Positions 5,918-14,001 are shown, counted from the first letter of the stretch. The stretch is DNA of 16,687 bases from Patescibacteria group bacterium (GCA_021734825.1 JAIPIE010000010.1:1-16687); one strand, 5' to 3'. The notes: a model not told the origin generated them from the letters alone. Translations and numbers: made by a program.

Positions 5918-8890
5918 ATGCAGAATAAAATCAAGCAACTAAATAATAAACAACAGGCAGCTGTTAATCATCGACAGGGGCCACTTTTAGTTGTGGCAGG
6001 AGCGGGAACGGGCAAAACTAGTGTTTTAGTTAATCGCCTCGCTGAAATATTAGAACAAGAAAAAGTACAAAGTGATAGAGTTTTGCTTTTAACTTTTACC
6101 GAAAAGGCGGCACAGGAAATGGAAGAGCGGGCCGATCGCTTACTCCCTTATGGCTACGTAGATTTATGGATTAATACTTTTCATAGTTTTTGTGAGCGTT
6201 TATTACGCGAGCATGCTTTAGACATTGGCCTGCCGGCCGACTTTCGCCTTTTAAGTGCAACCGAGCAATGGATGACAATTAAGAAAAATTTTGACCGTTT
6301 TAATCTGGATTATTATCGTCCGCTCGGCAATCCGACGAAGTTTATTTCGGAATTACTTAAACATTTTTCCCGCTTAAAAGATGAAAATATTTCCTCCGCT
6401 GAATATTTAGCTTATGCAAAAAATATTCAAACGACAAATACTGATAAATCAGAAAAAGCAGATAAAAATAGTGACGATGACGATGAAGCAGAAGACATTT
6501 TAGAAAGTGGTCGTCTACAGGAATTGGCTGGGGCTTATGAAACCTACAATAACTTACTACTAGAAAATAGCTGGCTTGATTTTGGTGATTTAATTCTTTA
6601 TACCCTGAAACTTTTACGTGAGCGACCAAATATTTTAAAATATTATCGTAAAAAATTTCTTTATGTGATGGTGGACGAATTTCAGGACACGAATTGGGCG
6701 CAATATGAATTAGTGAAACTATTGTCGGCTCCTAATAACAATTTAATGGTAGTAGGTGATGACGATCAAGCAATTTATCGTTTCCGGGGAGCCTCTCTTG
6801 CCAACATTATGCAGTTTAAAGATGATTTTCCGGAAGCAGTGGAGATTGTCTTAACAGAAAATTATCGCTCTCGTCAGGATATCTTAGATATTGCTCATAA
6901 TTTTATCAGTCACAATAATCCTAATCGTTTAGAGCCAAAACTTAGTATCAATAAAACGCTAATTGCTAAGGGCGATAGTGCAAAACTCGGACAGCCGCCA
7001 GTCTTTTTATTATTAGAGCGACAAGACGATGAATTATCGATGGTGGCTGAGAAAATATTGGAGATATATAAACGTGATCAAGCTTTAGGACAAGATACGG
7101 CTTGGTCTGATTTTGCCATTCTCGCTCGTTCCAATGATACCGCTTCACAGTTTGTACAAGAATTAACTCGCAGAGGCATTCCTAATCAATTTGTGTCTTT
7201 ACGTGGTCTGTATTATAAATCAATTATTCTTGACTGCTTGGCTTATTTGCGTTTATTAGATAATTATCATGAATCGTCAGCCTTGTTTAGGGTTTTAAAT
7301 TTAAGCCCTTTTAGAATTAGTCACGCTGATATTATTAGTTTAAATCGTTTTGCCCGTCGTAAGGCTTGGTCTTTGTTTGAAACTTTGAAAAAAGCAGAGA
7401 TGCTTAATGATTTAAGTCCTGAGGCCTTAGCTCCGATTCGCCGACTACTGTCTTTAATTGATAAACATTCTCAACTTGTTCCTAGTACTTTGCCAAGTAA
7501 AATATTTTTTAAATTTGTGGAAGAGTCAGGCCTGATTAAAGATCTGGATATTGATGCCGATCAAGAATCATTCTCTTATTTAAATCAGTTCTATCAGAAG
7601 ATGAAAAGGCTGGAAGAAGGTGCGCCGGAAATAAGGCTGAATGATTTTATGGAGGCGATTAATTTGGAGTTAGAGGCCGGCGAAAGCGGTTCTTTGCGCT
7701 TAGACTTTGTGGATGATGATAGCGTGCGGGTGATGACAGTACACGCTGCTAAAGGCTTGGAATTTCCGTATGTATTTTTAGTTAATTTGGCTGATAAAAA
7801 ATTCCCAACCATTAATAGAAGTGAAAAAATTCCTTTGCCGCTGGGCTTAGTGAAAGAAATTCTAGTGGATTCAAAGGACGCCCACACGGAGGAAGAGAGG
7901 CGCTTATTTTATGTAGCCTTGACTAGAGCCAAGAGAGAATTATATGTAAGCAGTGCTAAAGATTATGGCGGTGTGCGCGAGAAAAAAGTTTCTCGTTTTA
8001 TTGAAGAGGCTGGTTTGCAAGTAACAACAGCGGATAGTCGAATAAACAATAATGAACTTTTACGTGATTTAGCCGATGACGGTGCTCAGTTTTTACAGGC
8101 GGAATTATCTTTAGATCAGTTGCCAAAAAAATTCTCTTTTTCGCAATTAGCCGCCTATGATACTTGCCCCCTGCAGTATAAATTTGCCTTTATTTTAAAA
8201 ATTCCCGCCCCAGAAGACAAGCCGAGTTTGATTTTTGGACGTGTGATGCATAATGTTTTTTACGATTTTCTTAAGCCGATTATTAGCACTCCTCAGGCGA
8301 GTTTATTTACCGACGCTAAGCCAGATCAAAATTTACTAAGTCTTAAGCGTTTACAAAGTTTACTGGCGAGTCATTGGGTTGATGATGGTTATGAAAGCAG
8401 CGAACAGCGAGAAGATTATTATCAGCGCGCTCAATCAGCTTTAAGTTTTTATCTAAACGCTTTTTGCCCTCCCACGCAAACACTTCCTAAAGTTTTATTT
8501 TTAGAAAAAAGTTTTTCTTTCAAAATCGGAGGAGAGACCTTAAAGGGAGCGATTGATCGTGTTGATCAGCTTGAAGGTGGCGTGGAAGTGATTGATTATA
8601 AAACAGGTCGTCCGAAAGATAAATTGTTGTGGAAAGACAGACGTCAGTTAATTTTATATCAATTATTTTTAGAGGAAGTTTTACAAATTAAAGTTTTATC
8701 TTTAAAATATTATTATGTGGAGGATGGCAGCGTTTTATCTTTCAGTCCTAAGGAAGCAGAAAAGGAAAAACTTAAGTTAGAGGTAAGTGCACAAATCAAA
8801 GCGATAAAATCAAGAAATTTTACACCCAAGCCTTCACAGATGTGTAAATTTTGTGATTTTAATCGGATTTGTGAATTTAGCCAGTTTTAA
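5918..8890 (+). CDS. UvrD/AddB-like helicase fused to a PD-(D/E)XK nuclease with likely Fe-S cluster
   Basis: This 990-residue protein joins a superfamily 1A DNA helicase to a C-terminal nuclease. Helicase motifs in order: AGAGTGKT Walker A (27-34), LTFTEKAAQEM (58-68), DEFQDT (253-258), DDDQAIYRFRGA (281-292), ENYRSR (314-319), MTVHAAKGLEF (606-616) and VALTRAKREL (666-675). The nuclease domain has H778, D880 (AIDR) and the D893-Y-K895 core (VIDYKTG). C750 plus C976, C979 and C985 reproduce the spacing that holds a 4Fe-4S cluster in AddB- and Cas4-type nucleases. An acidic low-complexity insert lies at about 172-193. The architecture suits processing of double-strand ends or resection, perhaps in place of RecBCD/AddAB. 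It follows the M16 gene by 18 nt, so co-transcription is likely. There is no good Shine-Dalgarno sequence. The domain calls are secure; the pathway role is inferred. Confidence 0.92.
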   Translation: MQNKIKQLNNKQQAAVNHRQGPLLVVAGAGTGKTSVLVNRLAEILEQEKVQSDRVLLLTFTEKAAQEMEERADRLLPYGYVDLWINTFHSFCERLLREHALDIGLPADFRLLSATEQWMTIKKNFDRFNLDYYRPLGNPTKFISELLKHFSRLKDENISSAEYLAYAKNIQTTNTDKSEKADKNSDDDDEAEDILESGRLQELAGAYETYNNLLLENSWLDFGDLILYTLKLLRERPNILKYYRKKFLYVMVDEFQDTNWAQYELVKLLSAPNNNLMVVGDDDQAIYRFRGASLANIMQFKDDFPEAVEIVLTENYRSRQDILDIAHNFISHNNPNRLEPKLSINKTLIAKGDSAKLGQPPVFLLLERQDDELSMVAEKILEIYKRDQALGQDTAWSDFAILARSNDTASQFVQELTRRGIPNQFVSLRGLYYKSIILDCLAYLRLLDNYHESSALFRVLNLSPFRISHADIISLNRFARRKAWSLFETLKKAEMLNDLSPEALAPIRRLLSLIDKHSQLVPSTLPSKIFFKFVEESGLIKDLDIDADQESFSYLNQFYQKMKRLEEGAPEIRLNDFMEAINLELEAGESGSLRLDFVDDDSVRVMTVHAAKGLEFPYVFLVNLADKKFPTINRSEKIPLPLGLVKEILVDSKDAHTEEERRLFYVALTRAKRELYVSSAKDYGGVREKKVSRFIEEAGLQVTTADSRINNNELLRDLADDGAQFLQAELSLDQLPKKFSFSQLAAYDTCPLQYKFAFILKIPAPEDKPSLIFGRVMHNVFYDFLKPIISTPQASLFTDAKPDQNLLSLKRLQSLLASHWVDDGYESSEQREDYYQRAQSALSFYLNAFCPPTQTLPKVLFLEKSFSFKIGGETLKGAIDRVDQLEGGVEVIDYKTGRPKDKLLWKDRRQLILYQLFLEEVLQIKVLSLKYYYVEDGSVLSFSPKEAEKEKLKLEVSAQIKAIKSRNFTPKPSQMCKFCDFNRICEFSQF

Positions 8891-8917
8891 TATTATTTTT
8901 TATTTAATTAAAATGTT

Positions 8918-9583
8918 ATGTTGGGTAAATATATAAATTGGCGCTGGGCTTTATATTTTCTTTTGTTTGGTTTTTGGTCTTTATGGTTGATTCAACAGCG
9001 AGTAGCCTCTTTTGATAATCATATTGTGGATAATTGTTTGCAAGATATCAAAGGACAGCGTCCTGCCGTTTTAGTCTTGGGGGCTAGAGTTGATGGCGGT
9101 GAAAATGTTAGCCCGGTGTTTGCCGATCGCTTGGATATGGCCGCATCTTTGTATGAGTCAGGTTTAGTGAGAAAAATATTAATAAGCGGCGATCACGGCA
9201 CAGTCTTTTATAATGAAGTTGGTGCTGGTAAAGACTATCTTTTAGAGAAAAATGTTGCAGCTGAAGATATATTTTTAGATCATGCCGGCTTTGATACTTA
9301 CGATAGCATTTATCGCGCTAAAAATGTTTTTCATCTAGATAAAATGTTAATTTCCACTCAAGATTTTCATTTATTGCGCTCCCTTTATATTGCCAAACGT
9401 TTAAATGTTAAGGCTTGGGGTTGTCGTGCTGATAAGCGTTATTATGCTAATATAAAGTATATGACTCGTAGGGAGTGGTTAGCCTCAATTAAGGCTTGGC
9501 TAGATATCAATTTGGGTTCTACTTCGAAATTTTTAGGTCCAATAATAGATATTGAAGGCGATGGTCAACAAACTTGGAATTAA
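8918..9583 (+). CDS. sanA: SanA-like DUF218 (ElyC/SanA/YdcF) membrane protein
   Basis: The 221 residues start with one membrane helix (about 9-26), followed by a Rossmann-like domain expected outside the membrane. Family blocks run in order: VLGARVDGGENVSPVFADRL (53-72), ILISGDHG (87-94), YNEV (98-101), DIFLDHAGFDTYDSIYRAK (117-135), STQDFHLLRSLYIA (146-159), YMTRRE (181-186) and FLGPII..GDG (205-216). In enteric bacteria SanA affects envelope permeability to vancomycin at high temperature; the biochemical activity is not established. There is no Shine-Dalgarno sequence. A weak promoter (TTGTGA 8869-8874, TATTAT 8891-8896, 16-nt spacing) may sit at the end of the helicase gene. It lies 9 nt before ruvB. 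The family call is firm; the physiological role here is unknown. Confidence 0.9.
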   Translation: MLGKYINWRWALYFLLFGFWSLWLIQQRVASFDNHIVDNCLQDIKGQRPAVLVLGARVDGGENVSPVFADRLDMAASLYESGLVRKILISGDHGTVFYNEVGAGKDYLLEKNVAAEDIFLDHAGFDTYDSIYRAKNVFHLDKMLISTQDFHLLRSLYIAKRLNVKAWGCRADKRYYANIKYMTRREWLASIKAWLDINLGSTSKFLGPIIDIEGDGQQTWN

Positions 9584-9592
9584 TGATAATGT

Positions 9593-10600
9593 ATGTTAGA
9601 GGAAAAACGTCTGCTTGATCCGCAGGAGAAAAGCGAGGAAGAAGTTTTGGAAGTAACTTTACGGCCACGTTTGTTGCGGGAATATGTTGGGCAGGAAGGC
9701 ATTAAAGCAAATTTAGAAATTGCTATTTCGGCCGCCAAACAAAGAAAAGAATCAATTGAGCATGTTTTATTGTATGGCGCTCCGGGATTGGGCAAAACGA
9801 CCTTAGCTCATGTTATCGCTAATGAAATGGGGGTTAATTTAAGAGTGACTTCTGGTCCGGCAATTGAAAAAAGTGGAGATTTGGCCGCTATTTTAAGTAA
9901 TCTTGAAGAGGGTGATATCCTATTTATTGATGAAATCCATCGTTTACCTAAAACAGTGGAAGAAATATTATATCCAGCCATGGAAGATTATGCCTTGGAT
10001 ATCGTTATGGGCAAGGGTCCTAGCGCCAGAACTTTACGTCTTGACTTACCTCATTTTACTATTATTGGTGCCACTACTCTTGCCAGCTTACTTTCAGCTC
10101 CTTTGCGTGATCGTTTCGGTCTTTCTCATCACCTAGAGTTTTATAAGACTGATGAGATGGAAAAAATTATTGCGCGTAGTGCAAATATTTTTAAAATTAA
10201 TTTGCCAACTGATGCTACCAAGGCTATCTCTGGGCGCTCTCGTCGTACTCCACGTATCGCTAACCGTCTTTTAAAGCGAGTTCGTGATTATTGCCAGGTG
10301 AAAAATAATGGTGACATTAGTCCAGAAGCGTGTGAACAAGCTTTTGATTTATTAGACATCGATGTGCTCGGGCTAGATAGTGTTGATCGTAAAATTTTAG
10401 AAACCTTGATTGATAAATTTCAGGGTGGCCCGGTTGGCTTAAATACTTTAGCGGCCGCCACGGGTGAAGAAATTGATACTTTGGAAAATGTTTATGAACC
10501 TTATTTATTACAGTTAGGATTTTTAGATAGATCTCCACGTGGTCGTTTAGCCACTGCCGCCGCCTATCAACATTTAGGCAAAAGAAAGGGCTTGCTATAA
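9593..10600 (+). CDS. ruvB: Holliday junction branch migration ATPase RuvB
   Basis: RuvB is the hexameric AAA+ motor that, with RuvA, drives branch migration of Holliday junctions. The 335 residues match the family's usual length. Walker A is GAPGLGKTT (62-70), Walker B is ILFIDEIHR (109-117), sensor 1 is GATT (159-162), and PLRDRFG (170-176) contains the arginine-finger region. The sensor-2 block is TPRIANRLLKRVRDY (219-233), and the C-terminal winged helix ends with SPRGRLAT (314-321). Two positions differ from the form I expect: GATTLAS replaces the usual GATTRAG, and RSRRTPR replaces RSRGTPR. It is followed after 17 nt by queA, the order known from Bacillus subtilis (ruvA-ruvB-queA-tgt), but ruvA and tgt are not here. 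No Shine-Dalgarno sequence is visible. Confidence 0.97.
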   Translation: MLEEKRLLDPQEKSEEEVLEVTLRPRLLREYVGQEGIKANLEIAISAAKQRKESIEHVLLYGAPGLGKTTLAHVIANEMGVNLRVTSGPAIEKSGDLAAILSNLEEGDILFIDEIHRLPKTVEEILYPAMEDYALDIVMGKGPSARTLRLDLPHFTIIGATTLASLLSAPLRDRFGLSHHLEFYKTDEMEKIIARSANIFKINLPTDATKAISGRSRRTPRIANRLLKRVRDYCQVKNNGDISPEACEQAFDLLDIDVLGLDSVDRKILETLIDKFQGGPVGLNTLAAATGEEIDTLENVYEPYLLQLGFLDRSPRGRLATAAAYQHLGKRKGLL

Positions 10601-10617
10601 GTTTAAAGGCTGTATTT

Positions 10618-11670
10618 ATGTTATCTTTAAAAGATTTTGATTATAATTTACCTCAGGAATTAATTGCTCAGGAGCCCGTTAAGCCGCGCGATCACGCCCG
10701 GCTTTTATGTTTGTCCAAGAAAGATGGAGCTATTAGTCATCGTCGTTTTGATGATTTGCTTGAACTTTTAAATAAAGGAGACGTCTTAGTGATTAATGAT
10801 TCCAAGGTATTTCCTGCGCGCTTATTTGGCCATAAAGAAGATACGGGTGGTCGTATTGAAATATTTTTACACAAACATAAGCAGGGCTCAGTTTGGGAGT
10901 GTTTGCTTGGAGGCAAAGTCAGGGCGGGTGCAAAAATTATTTTAGCATCTGGGCTTAGGGCAACTTTACTGCATGACCAGGGCGACGGCACTTGGCTTGT
11001 TTCCTTTAATTATAAAGAGGAAAAATTTTGGCGCGTTTTAGAGCGGATTGGTCACATGCCCCTGCCTCCTTATATTACTCCTAGTAAAAGTCAGCGTTTA
11101 GACAGAGTTCGTTATCAGACGGTTTACGCTGAAGCTAAAAATATTGGCTCGGTTGCTGCCCCAACCGCTGGGCTACATTTCACTAAGCGCTTGATTAAAA
11201 AATTATTAAGCAAGGGAGTGCAGATAATCCCCGTGACTTTACATGTTGGTCTTGGTACCTTCGCTTCAGTTAAAGAAAATAATATTGTGGCACATAAAAT
11301 GCACTCAGAGTTAGTAGTAATTAATAAAAAATCTGCCAAACTTTTAATGCAGGCGAAGAAAAATCATCAACGCATTATTGCTGTCGGCACTACTAGTTGT
11401 CGAGTATTGGAGGCATACGGACAGGCAATTAAGCAGGGAAGGCTCTCCTTGGGCGAGGCGTATCATGAATGGACGGAGATATTTATTTATCCTGGCTATA
11501 AATTTGAACTTTTAGATGCTTTAATTACAAATTTTCATCTGCCTAAATCGAGCCTACTAATGCTGGTTTCGGCACTGGCGGGACAGTCTGAAATGAAGGT
11601 AGCTTATCAGACTGCTATCGTGTCTAAGTATCGTTTTTACAGTTATGGCGATGCGATGTTTATTAGCTAA
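10618..11670 (+). CDS. queA: S-adenosylmethionine:tRNA ribosyltransferase-isomerase QueA
   Basis: QueA moves and rearranges the ribose of S-adenosylmethionine onto 7-aminomethyl-7-deazaguanine in tRNA, making epoxyqueuosine. The 350-residue protein is complete. Family blocks are DYNLPQELIAQEP (8-20), VLVINDSKVFPARLFG (56-71), YQTVYA (166-171), GSVAAPTAGLHFT (177-189), VTLHVGLGTFASV (206-218), HKMHSE (226-231), AVGTTSCRVLEA (255-266), FIYPGYKF (289-296), TNFHLPKSSLLMLVSALAG (304-322) and YRFYSYGDAMFI (338-349). A modest Shine-Dalgarno sequence (AAAGG, 10605-10609) stands 8 nt before the ATG. It is probably transcribed with ruvB. Its partner tgt is not in the window, so whether the organism makes or salvages queuine precursors cannot be told. 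Confidence 0.97.
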   Translation: MLSLKDFDYNLPQELIAQEPVKPRDHARLLCLSKKDGAISHRRFDDLLELLNKGDVLVINDSKVFPARLFGHKEDTGGRIEIFLHKHKQGSVWECLLGGKVRAGAKIILASGLRATLLHDQGDGTWLVSFNYKEEKFWRVLERIGHMPLPPYITPSKSQRLDRVRYQTVYAEAKNIGSVAAPTAGLHFTKRLIKKLLSKGVQIIPVTLHVGLGTFASVKENNIVAHKMHSELVVINKKSAKLLMQAKKNHQRIIAVGTTSCRVLEAYGQAIKQGRLSLGEAYHEWTEIFIYPGYKFELLDALITNFHLPKSSLLMLVSALAGQSEMKVAYQTAIVSKYRFYSYGDAMFIS

Positions 11671-11689
11671 TGTTAGATATTTTTAAGAC

Positions 11690-11718
11690 TTGCTTTTTAC
11701 TTATTTTTGTGATATAAT
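11690..11718 (+). promoter_or_regulatory. Sigma70-type promoter upstream of lepB
   Basis: The -35 is TTGCTT (11690-11695) and the -10 is TATAAT (11713-11718), with exactly 17 nt between them and a TGA extension before the -10. The predicted start is near 11725, giving a lepB leader of about 70 nt. The leader opens straight into the hairpin described at 11731-11760. Confidence 0.7.
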
Positions 11719-11730
11719 CATTTCACATTA

Positions 11731-11760
11731 AAAAATGTACTGCTCTTAGGCAGTGTTTTT
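11731..11760 (+). terminator. Terminator-shaped hairpin in the lepB leader (attenuator, or queA terminator)
   Basis: ACTGC (11739-11743) pairs with GCAGT (11750-11754) across a 6-nt loop. Two wobble pairs extend the stem, an A-run lies on the 5' side, and TTTTT (11756-11760) follows, the usual layout of an intrinsic terminator. A small competing hairpin (ACATT 11725-11729 with AATGT 11734-11738) overlaps its 5' arm. It lies after the promoter at 11690-11718, so it would stop that promoter's own transcripts at about 35 nt. It may instead end queA transcripts, in which case lepB would need another start (weak -10 candidates at 11776-11784). Confidence 0.5.
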
Positions 11761-11795
11761 ATTCGGCCAAATGAATAATATAAGGAATTATTGAT

Positions 11796-12383
11796 ATGTA
11801 TAAGAAATTTTTAATTTTAGCTTGGGAAACCGTAAAAGTAGTAGCTATTTCTCTAGCTATCATTATTCCGGTTCGTTATTTTTTGATTCAACCCTTTTAT
11901 GTTAAGGGTGCCTCAATGGAATCAAACTTTCATGATCATGAATATTTAATAATTGATGAAATTAGTTATCGTTTTCGTGCGATTGAACGTGGCGAAGTAG
12001 TTGTCTTTCGTTATCCCCTTAATCCTCAGGAATATTTTATTAAACGTATCATCGGTTTGCCTGGCGAAAGTGTTCAAATTAAAGACGGAAAAGTTATTAT
12101 TTATAATGATCAATATCCGGGCGGTTTAGTGCTTCAAGAAAGTTATTTAGATAAAAATACACCAACTTACTCCAACCTTGATGATAAGGTGACATTAAAA
12201 GATGAGGAATATTTTGTGATGGGTGATAATCGCACAGCCTCTAAGGATTCTCGTAGTTTTGGGCCGGTGAGCAAAAGCTTTATTACTGGACGCGTCTTTC
12301 TGCGTGGTTGGCCTTTTAATCGAGCAGCTGTTTTTAATGACCCAGTAGATTATTCAGTTGACTATTCTAACAATATCGAATAA
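11796..12383 (+). CDS. lepB: Type I signal peptidase
   Basis: Signal peptidase I removes signal peptides from secreted proteins at the outer face of the cytoplasmic membrane. The 195 residues show one N-terminal membrane anchor (about 13-33), the nucleophile S40 in GASME, the general-base K83 in YFIKRIIGLPGE, and the GDNR block (143-146) followed by SKDSRSFGPV (149-158). The residue two after the catalytic Ser-Met is usually Pro (SMxP); here it is Ser (SMES). An insert-like segment between about 105 and 130 is typical of the longer bacterial forms. A Shine-Dalgarno sequence AAGGA (11782-11786) sits 9 nt before the ATG. The surface protein at the right edge has a cleavable signal peptide and is a likely substrate. 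hisS follows after 23 nt. Confidence 0.95.
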   Translation: MYKKFLILAWETVKVVAISLAIIIPVRYFLIQPFYVKGASMESNFHDHEYLIIDEISYRFRAIERGEVVVFRYPLNPQEYFIKRIIGLPGESVQIKDGKVIIYNDQYPGGLVLQESYLDKNTPTYSNLDDKVTLKDEEYFVMGDNRTASKDSRSFGPVSKSFITGRVFLRGWPFNRAAVFNDPVDYSVDYSNNIE

Positions 12384-12389
12384 TATAAT
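12358..12389 (+). promoter_or_regulatory. Probable hisS promoter inside the end of lepB
   Basis: TTGACT (12358-12363) stands 17 nt before TAATAT (12381-12386). A perfect TATAAT (12384-12389) overlaps it but would need a 20-nt spacer. The predicted start is about 12393-12396, leaving a leader of only about 11-14 nt before the hisS ATG at 12407. This would let hisS and rpsU be transcribed independently of lepB. Confidence 0.5.
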
Positions 12390-12406
12390 CTTTCGTTTAA
12401 TATACT

Positions 12407-13765
12407 ATGCCAAAACAAAAAATGAATACAAGAAATTCCTCTGCCGCCAAGAAACCGGTAGAAAGAAAGAGTCTTAAAGCAGTGGATCGTTTGATGGGTA
12501 TGAAAGATACTCTTCCGGCGGAATTTAGATATTTGAGTAATGTTATGGATAAGGCCGCCTCTTTGGCTGAGCTTTATAGTTTTAATGCTATTAAAACCCC
12601 GGTAATTGAAAGCTTGGATTTATTTAAACAATCAATGCGCAATAGCAGTGATAAAGAAATTTACGGAGTGAACTGTGATAAGGGAGAAAAGGCTGTTTTA
12701 CGTCCAGAATTAACTCAAGGCATTTTACGCGCTTATATTGAAAATAATTTTGTTGAATTGCCTCAACCAGTTCGTTTGTATACTATTGGTCCCGTTTTTC
12801 GACACGAGAAAATGCAGAATGGTCGTTTTCGTGAATCGAATCAGTTTAATATGGAAGTAATTGGTGAAGATAAGCCAATGGCAGAAACTTTATTAATCGC
12901 CGCTGCTTATAATTTTTTTCTAGATTTAGAAGCAAATTTTCAAATACAGATTAATAGTTTAGGTAAAGCTGAATGTCGTAAAGAATATAACACCAAGCTC
13001 TCCGCTTTTTATAAGGAACGTGGTCGTCGTGCAAAGCTATGTAACAATTGTAAAAAAGCTTTACTTAAGACGCCGATGGCCCTGCTTGATTGTAAGGAGG
13101 ACGCTTGTCAGCAGTTATTAGCAGAGGCCCCTCAGATTGCCGATTGCTTATCAGATGAAAGTCGTGAACATTTCGCTAAAGTTTTAGAATATTTAGATGA
13201 ATTAAATATTCCCTATAACTTCAATCCTTATTTAGTCCGAGGTTTAAGTTATTACAATGACACTGTCTTTGAATTTTGGCCGATTAATGATGAGGGCGCT
13301 ATGCAAAGTAAATTAGCTTTAGCTGGTGGTGGACGCTATGATAACTTAGTAGAGAGCTTGGGTGGAAAACCAACCCCTTCTGTGGGTATCGCCATCGGCT
13401 TAGAACGAACAGTTGCCAAGATTAAAGATAAATTAGAATTGCCAAATTTAAAAGAAGAAGTGGTGTTTTTGGCTCAATTAGGTGAGCAGGCTAAAATAAA
13501 ATCATTGATTTTATTTGAAGAGTTACGTCGCATGGGTTTCAATGTTCGCCAATCTTTCTCTACTGATAGTTTAAAAAATCAGATGGAAGAGGCCAGTCGT
13601 CTAAATGCGAAAGTGAGTTTAATTTTGGGTAAAAAAGAAGTAATGGATGAAACTATATTACTAAGAGATATGGAATCTGGTGTTCAGGAAACAGTTGCCT
13701 TTAAGAAAGTTAAGGATAAAATAGCAAAAAAAGTAAATAGAAAGGAGGGTGTAATTTATGGCTGA
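12407..13765 (+). CDS. hisS: Histidyl-tRNA synthetase
   Basis: This class II synthetase charges tRNA-His. In 452 residues it shows a basic N-terminal extension (about 1-27), then GMKDTLPAEF (31-40), VLRPELTQGILRAY (97-110), motif 2 as GPVFRHEKMQNGRFRESNQF (128-147), the histidine-specific LVRGLSYYNDTVFEF (276-290), and motif 3 as AGGGRYDNL..GKPTPSVGIAIGLER (306-334). The anticodon-binding domain occupies about 350-435. Four cysteines (C212, C215, C229, C234) in the insertion domain are spaced like a zinc or structural knuckle. A Lys-rich tail (434-446) extends to a TGA stop. A second ATG lies five codons in, at 12422; the first is kept because it follows the promoter closely. No Shine-Dalgarno sequence. 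The last 8 nt overlap rpsU. Confidence 0.96.
   Translation: MPKQKMNTRNSSAAKKPVERKSLKAVDRLMGMKDTLPAEFRYLSNVMDKAASLAELYSFNAIKTPVIESLDLFKQSMRNSSDKEIYGVNCDKGEKAVLRPELTQGILRAYIENNFVELPQPVRLYTIGPVFRHEKMQNGRFRESNQFNMEVIGEDKPMAETLLIAAAYNFFLDLEANFQIQINSLGKAECRKEYNTKLSAFYKERGRRAKLCNNCKKALLKTPMALLDCKEDACQQLLAEAPQIADCLSDESREHFAKVLEYLDELNIPYNFNPYLVRGLSYYNDTVFEFWPINDEGAMQSKLALAGGGRYDNLVESLGGKPTPSVGIAIGLERTVAKIKDKLELPNLKEEVVFLAQLGEQAKIKSLILFEELRRMGFNVRQSFSTDSLKNQMEEASRLNAKVSLILGKKEVMDETILLRDMESGVQETVAFKKVKDKIAKKVNRKEGVIYG
13743..13748 (+). promoter_or_regulatory. Perfect Shine-Dalgarno sequence of rpsU
   Basis: AGGAGG, within a longer purine run at 13741-13749, lies 9 nt before the rpsU ATG and inside the last codons of hisS. 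It is by far the strongest ribosome binding site in the window, where most other starts have none. Confidence 0.85.
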
Positions 13766-13988
13766 TTTTAATCGTAAACCTGGTGAAAGTTTTGAAAGTT
13801 TTTTACGTAAATTTAAGAAGGGTTTAAAGAATAGTAAACGACTAGAGAAGGCTCGTTCTACGCAACATTTAGCGCCCAAAAAGACCAAGCGTCAGCAAAA
13901 AATCTATGCTTTAACGAGTATGGAAATGCGACGTAAAAAAGAATTACTACGCAAAACTGGTAAACTAGAAGAAACTCAAAATCGTTAA
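13758..13988 (+). CDS. rpsU: Ribosomal protein bS21
   Basis: bS21 is a small basic protein of the 30S subunit, located near the anti-Shine-Dalgarno end of 16S rRNA. The 76 residues contain the family's opening RKPGESFESFLRKFKKGLKN (6-25), a basic middle (HLAPKKTKRQQK) and a helical basic end (MEMRRKKELLRKTGK). The ATG lies inside the last codons of hisS (8-nt overlap, different frame) and has a perfect AGGAGG. Co-transcription with hisS and its own strong initiation are both likely. The gene ends 13 nt before the stem of a strong terminator. The call is secure. Confidence 0.95.
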   Translation: MADFNRKPGESFESFLRKFKKGLKNSKRLEKARSTQHLAPKKTKRQQKIYALTSMEMRRKKELLRKTGKLEETQNR

Positions 13989-14001
13989 TCTTATAGAGTT
14001 T

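Noticed and set aside
9903..10136. Plus-strand 77-codon hydrophobic frame inside ruvB
   Set aside because: It is an out-of-frame reading of the RuvB Walker B to sensor 1 region; the hydrophobicity comes from T-rich codon positions.
13661..13888. Minus-strand 75-codon frame over hisS/rpsU
   Set aside because: It is opposite two certain genes; its Phe/Leu content mirrors their Lys codons.
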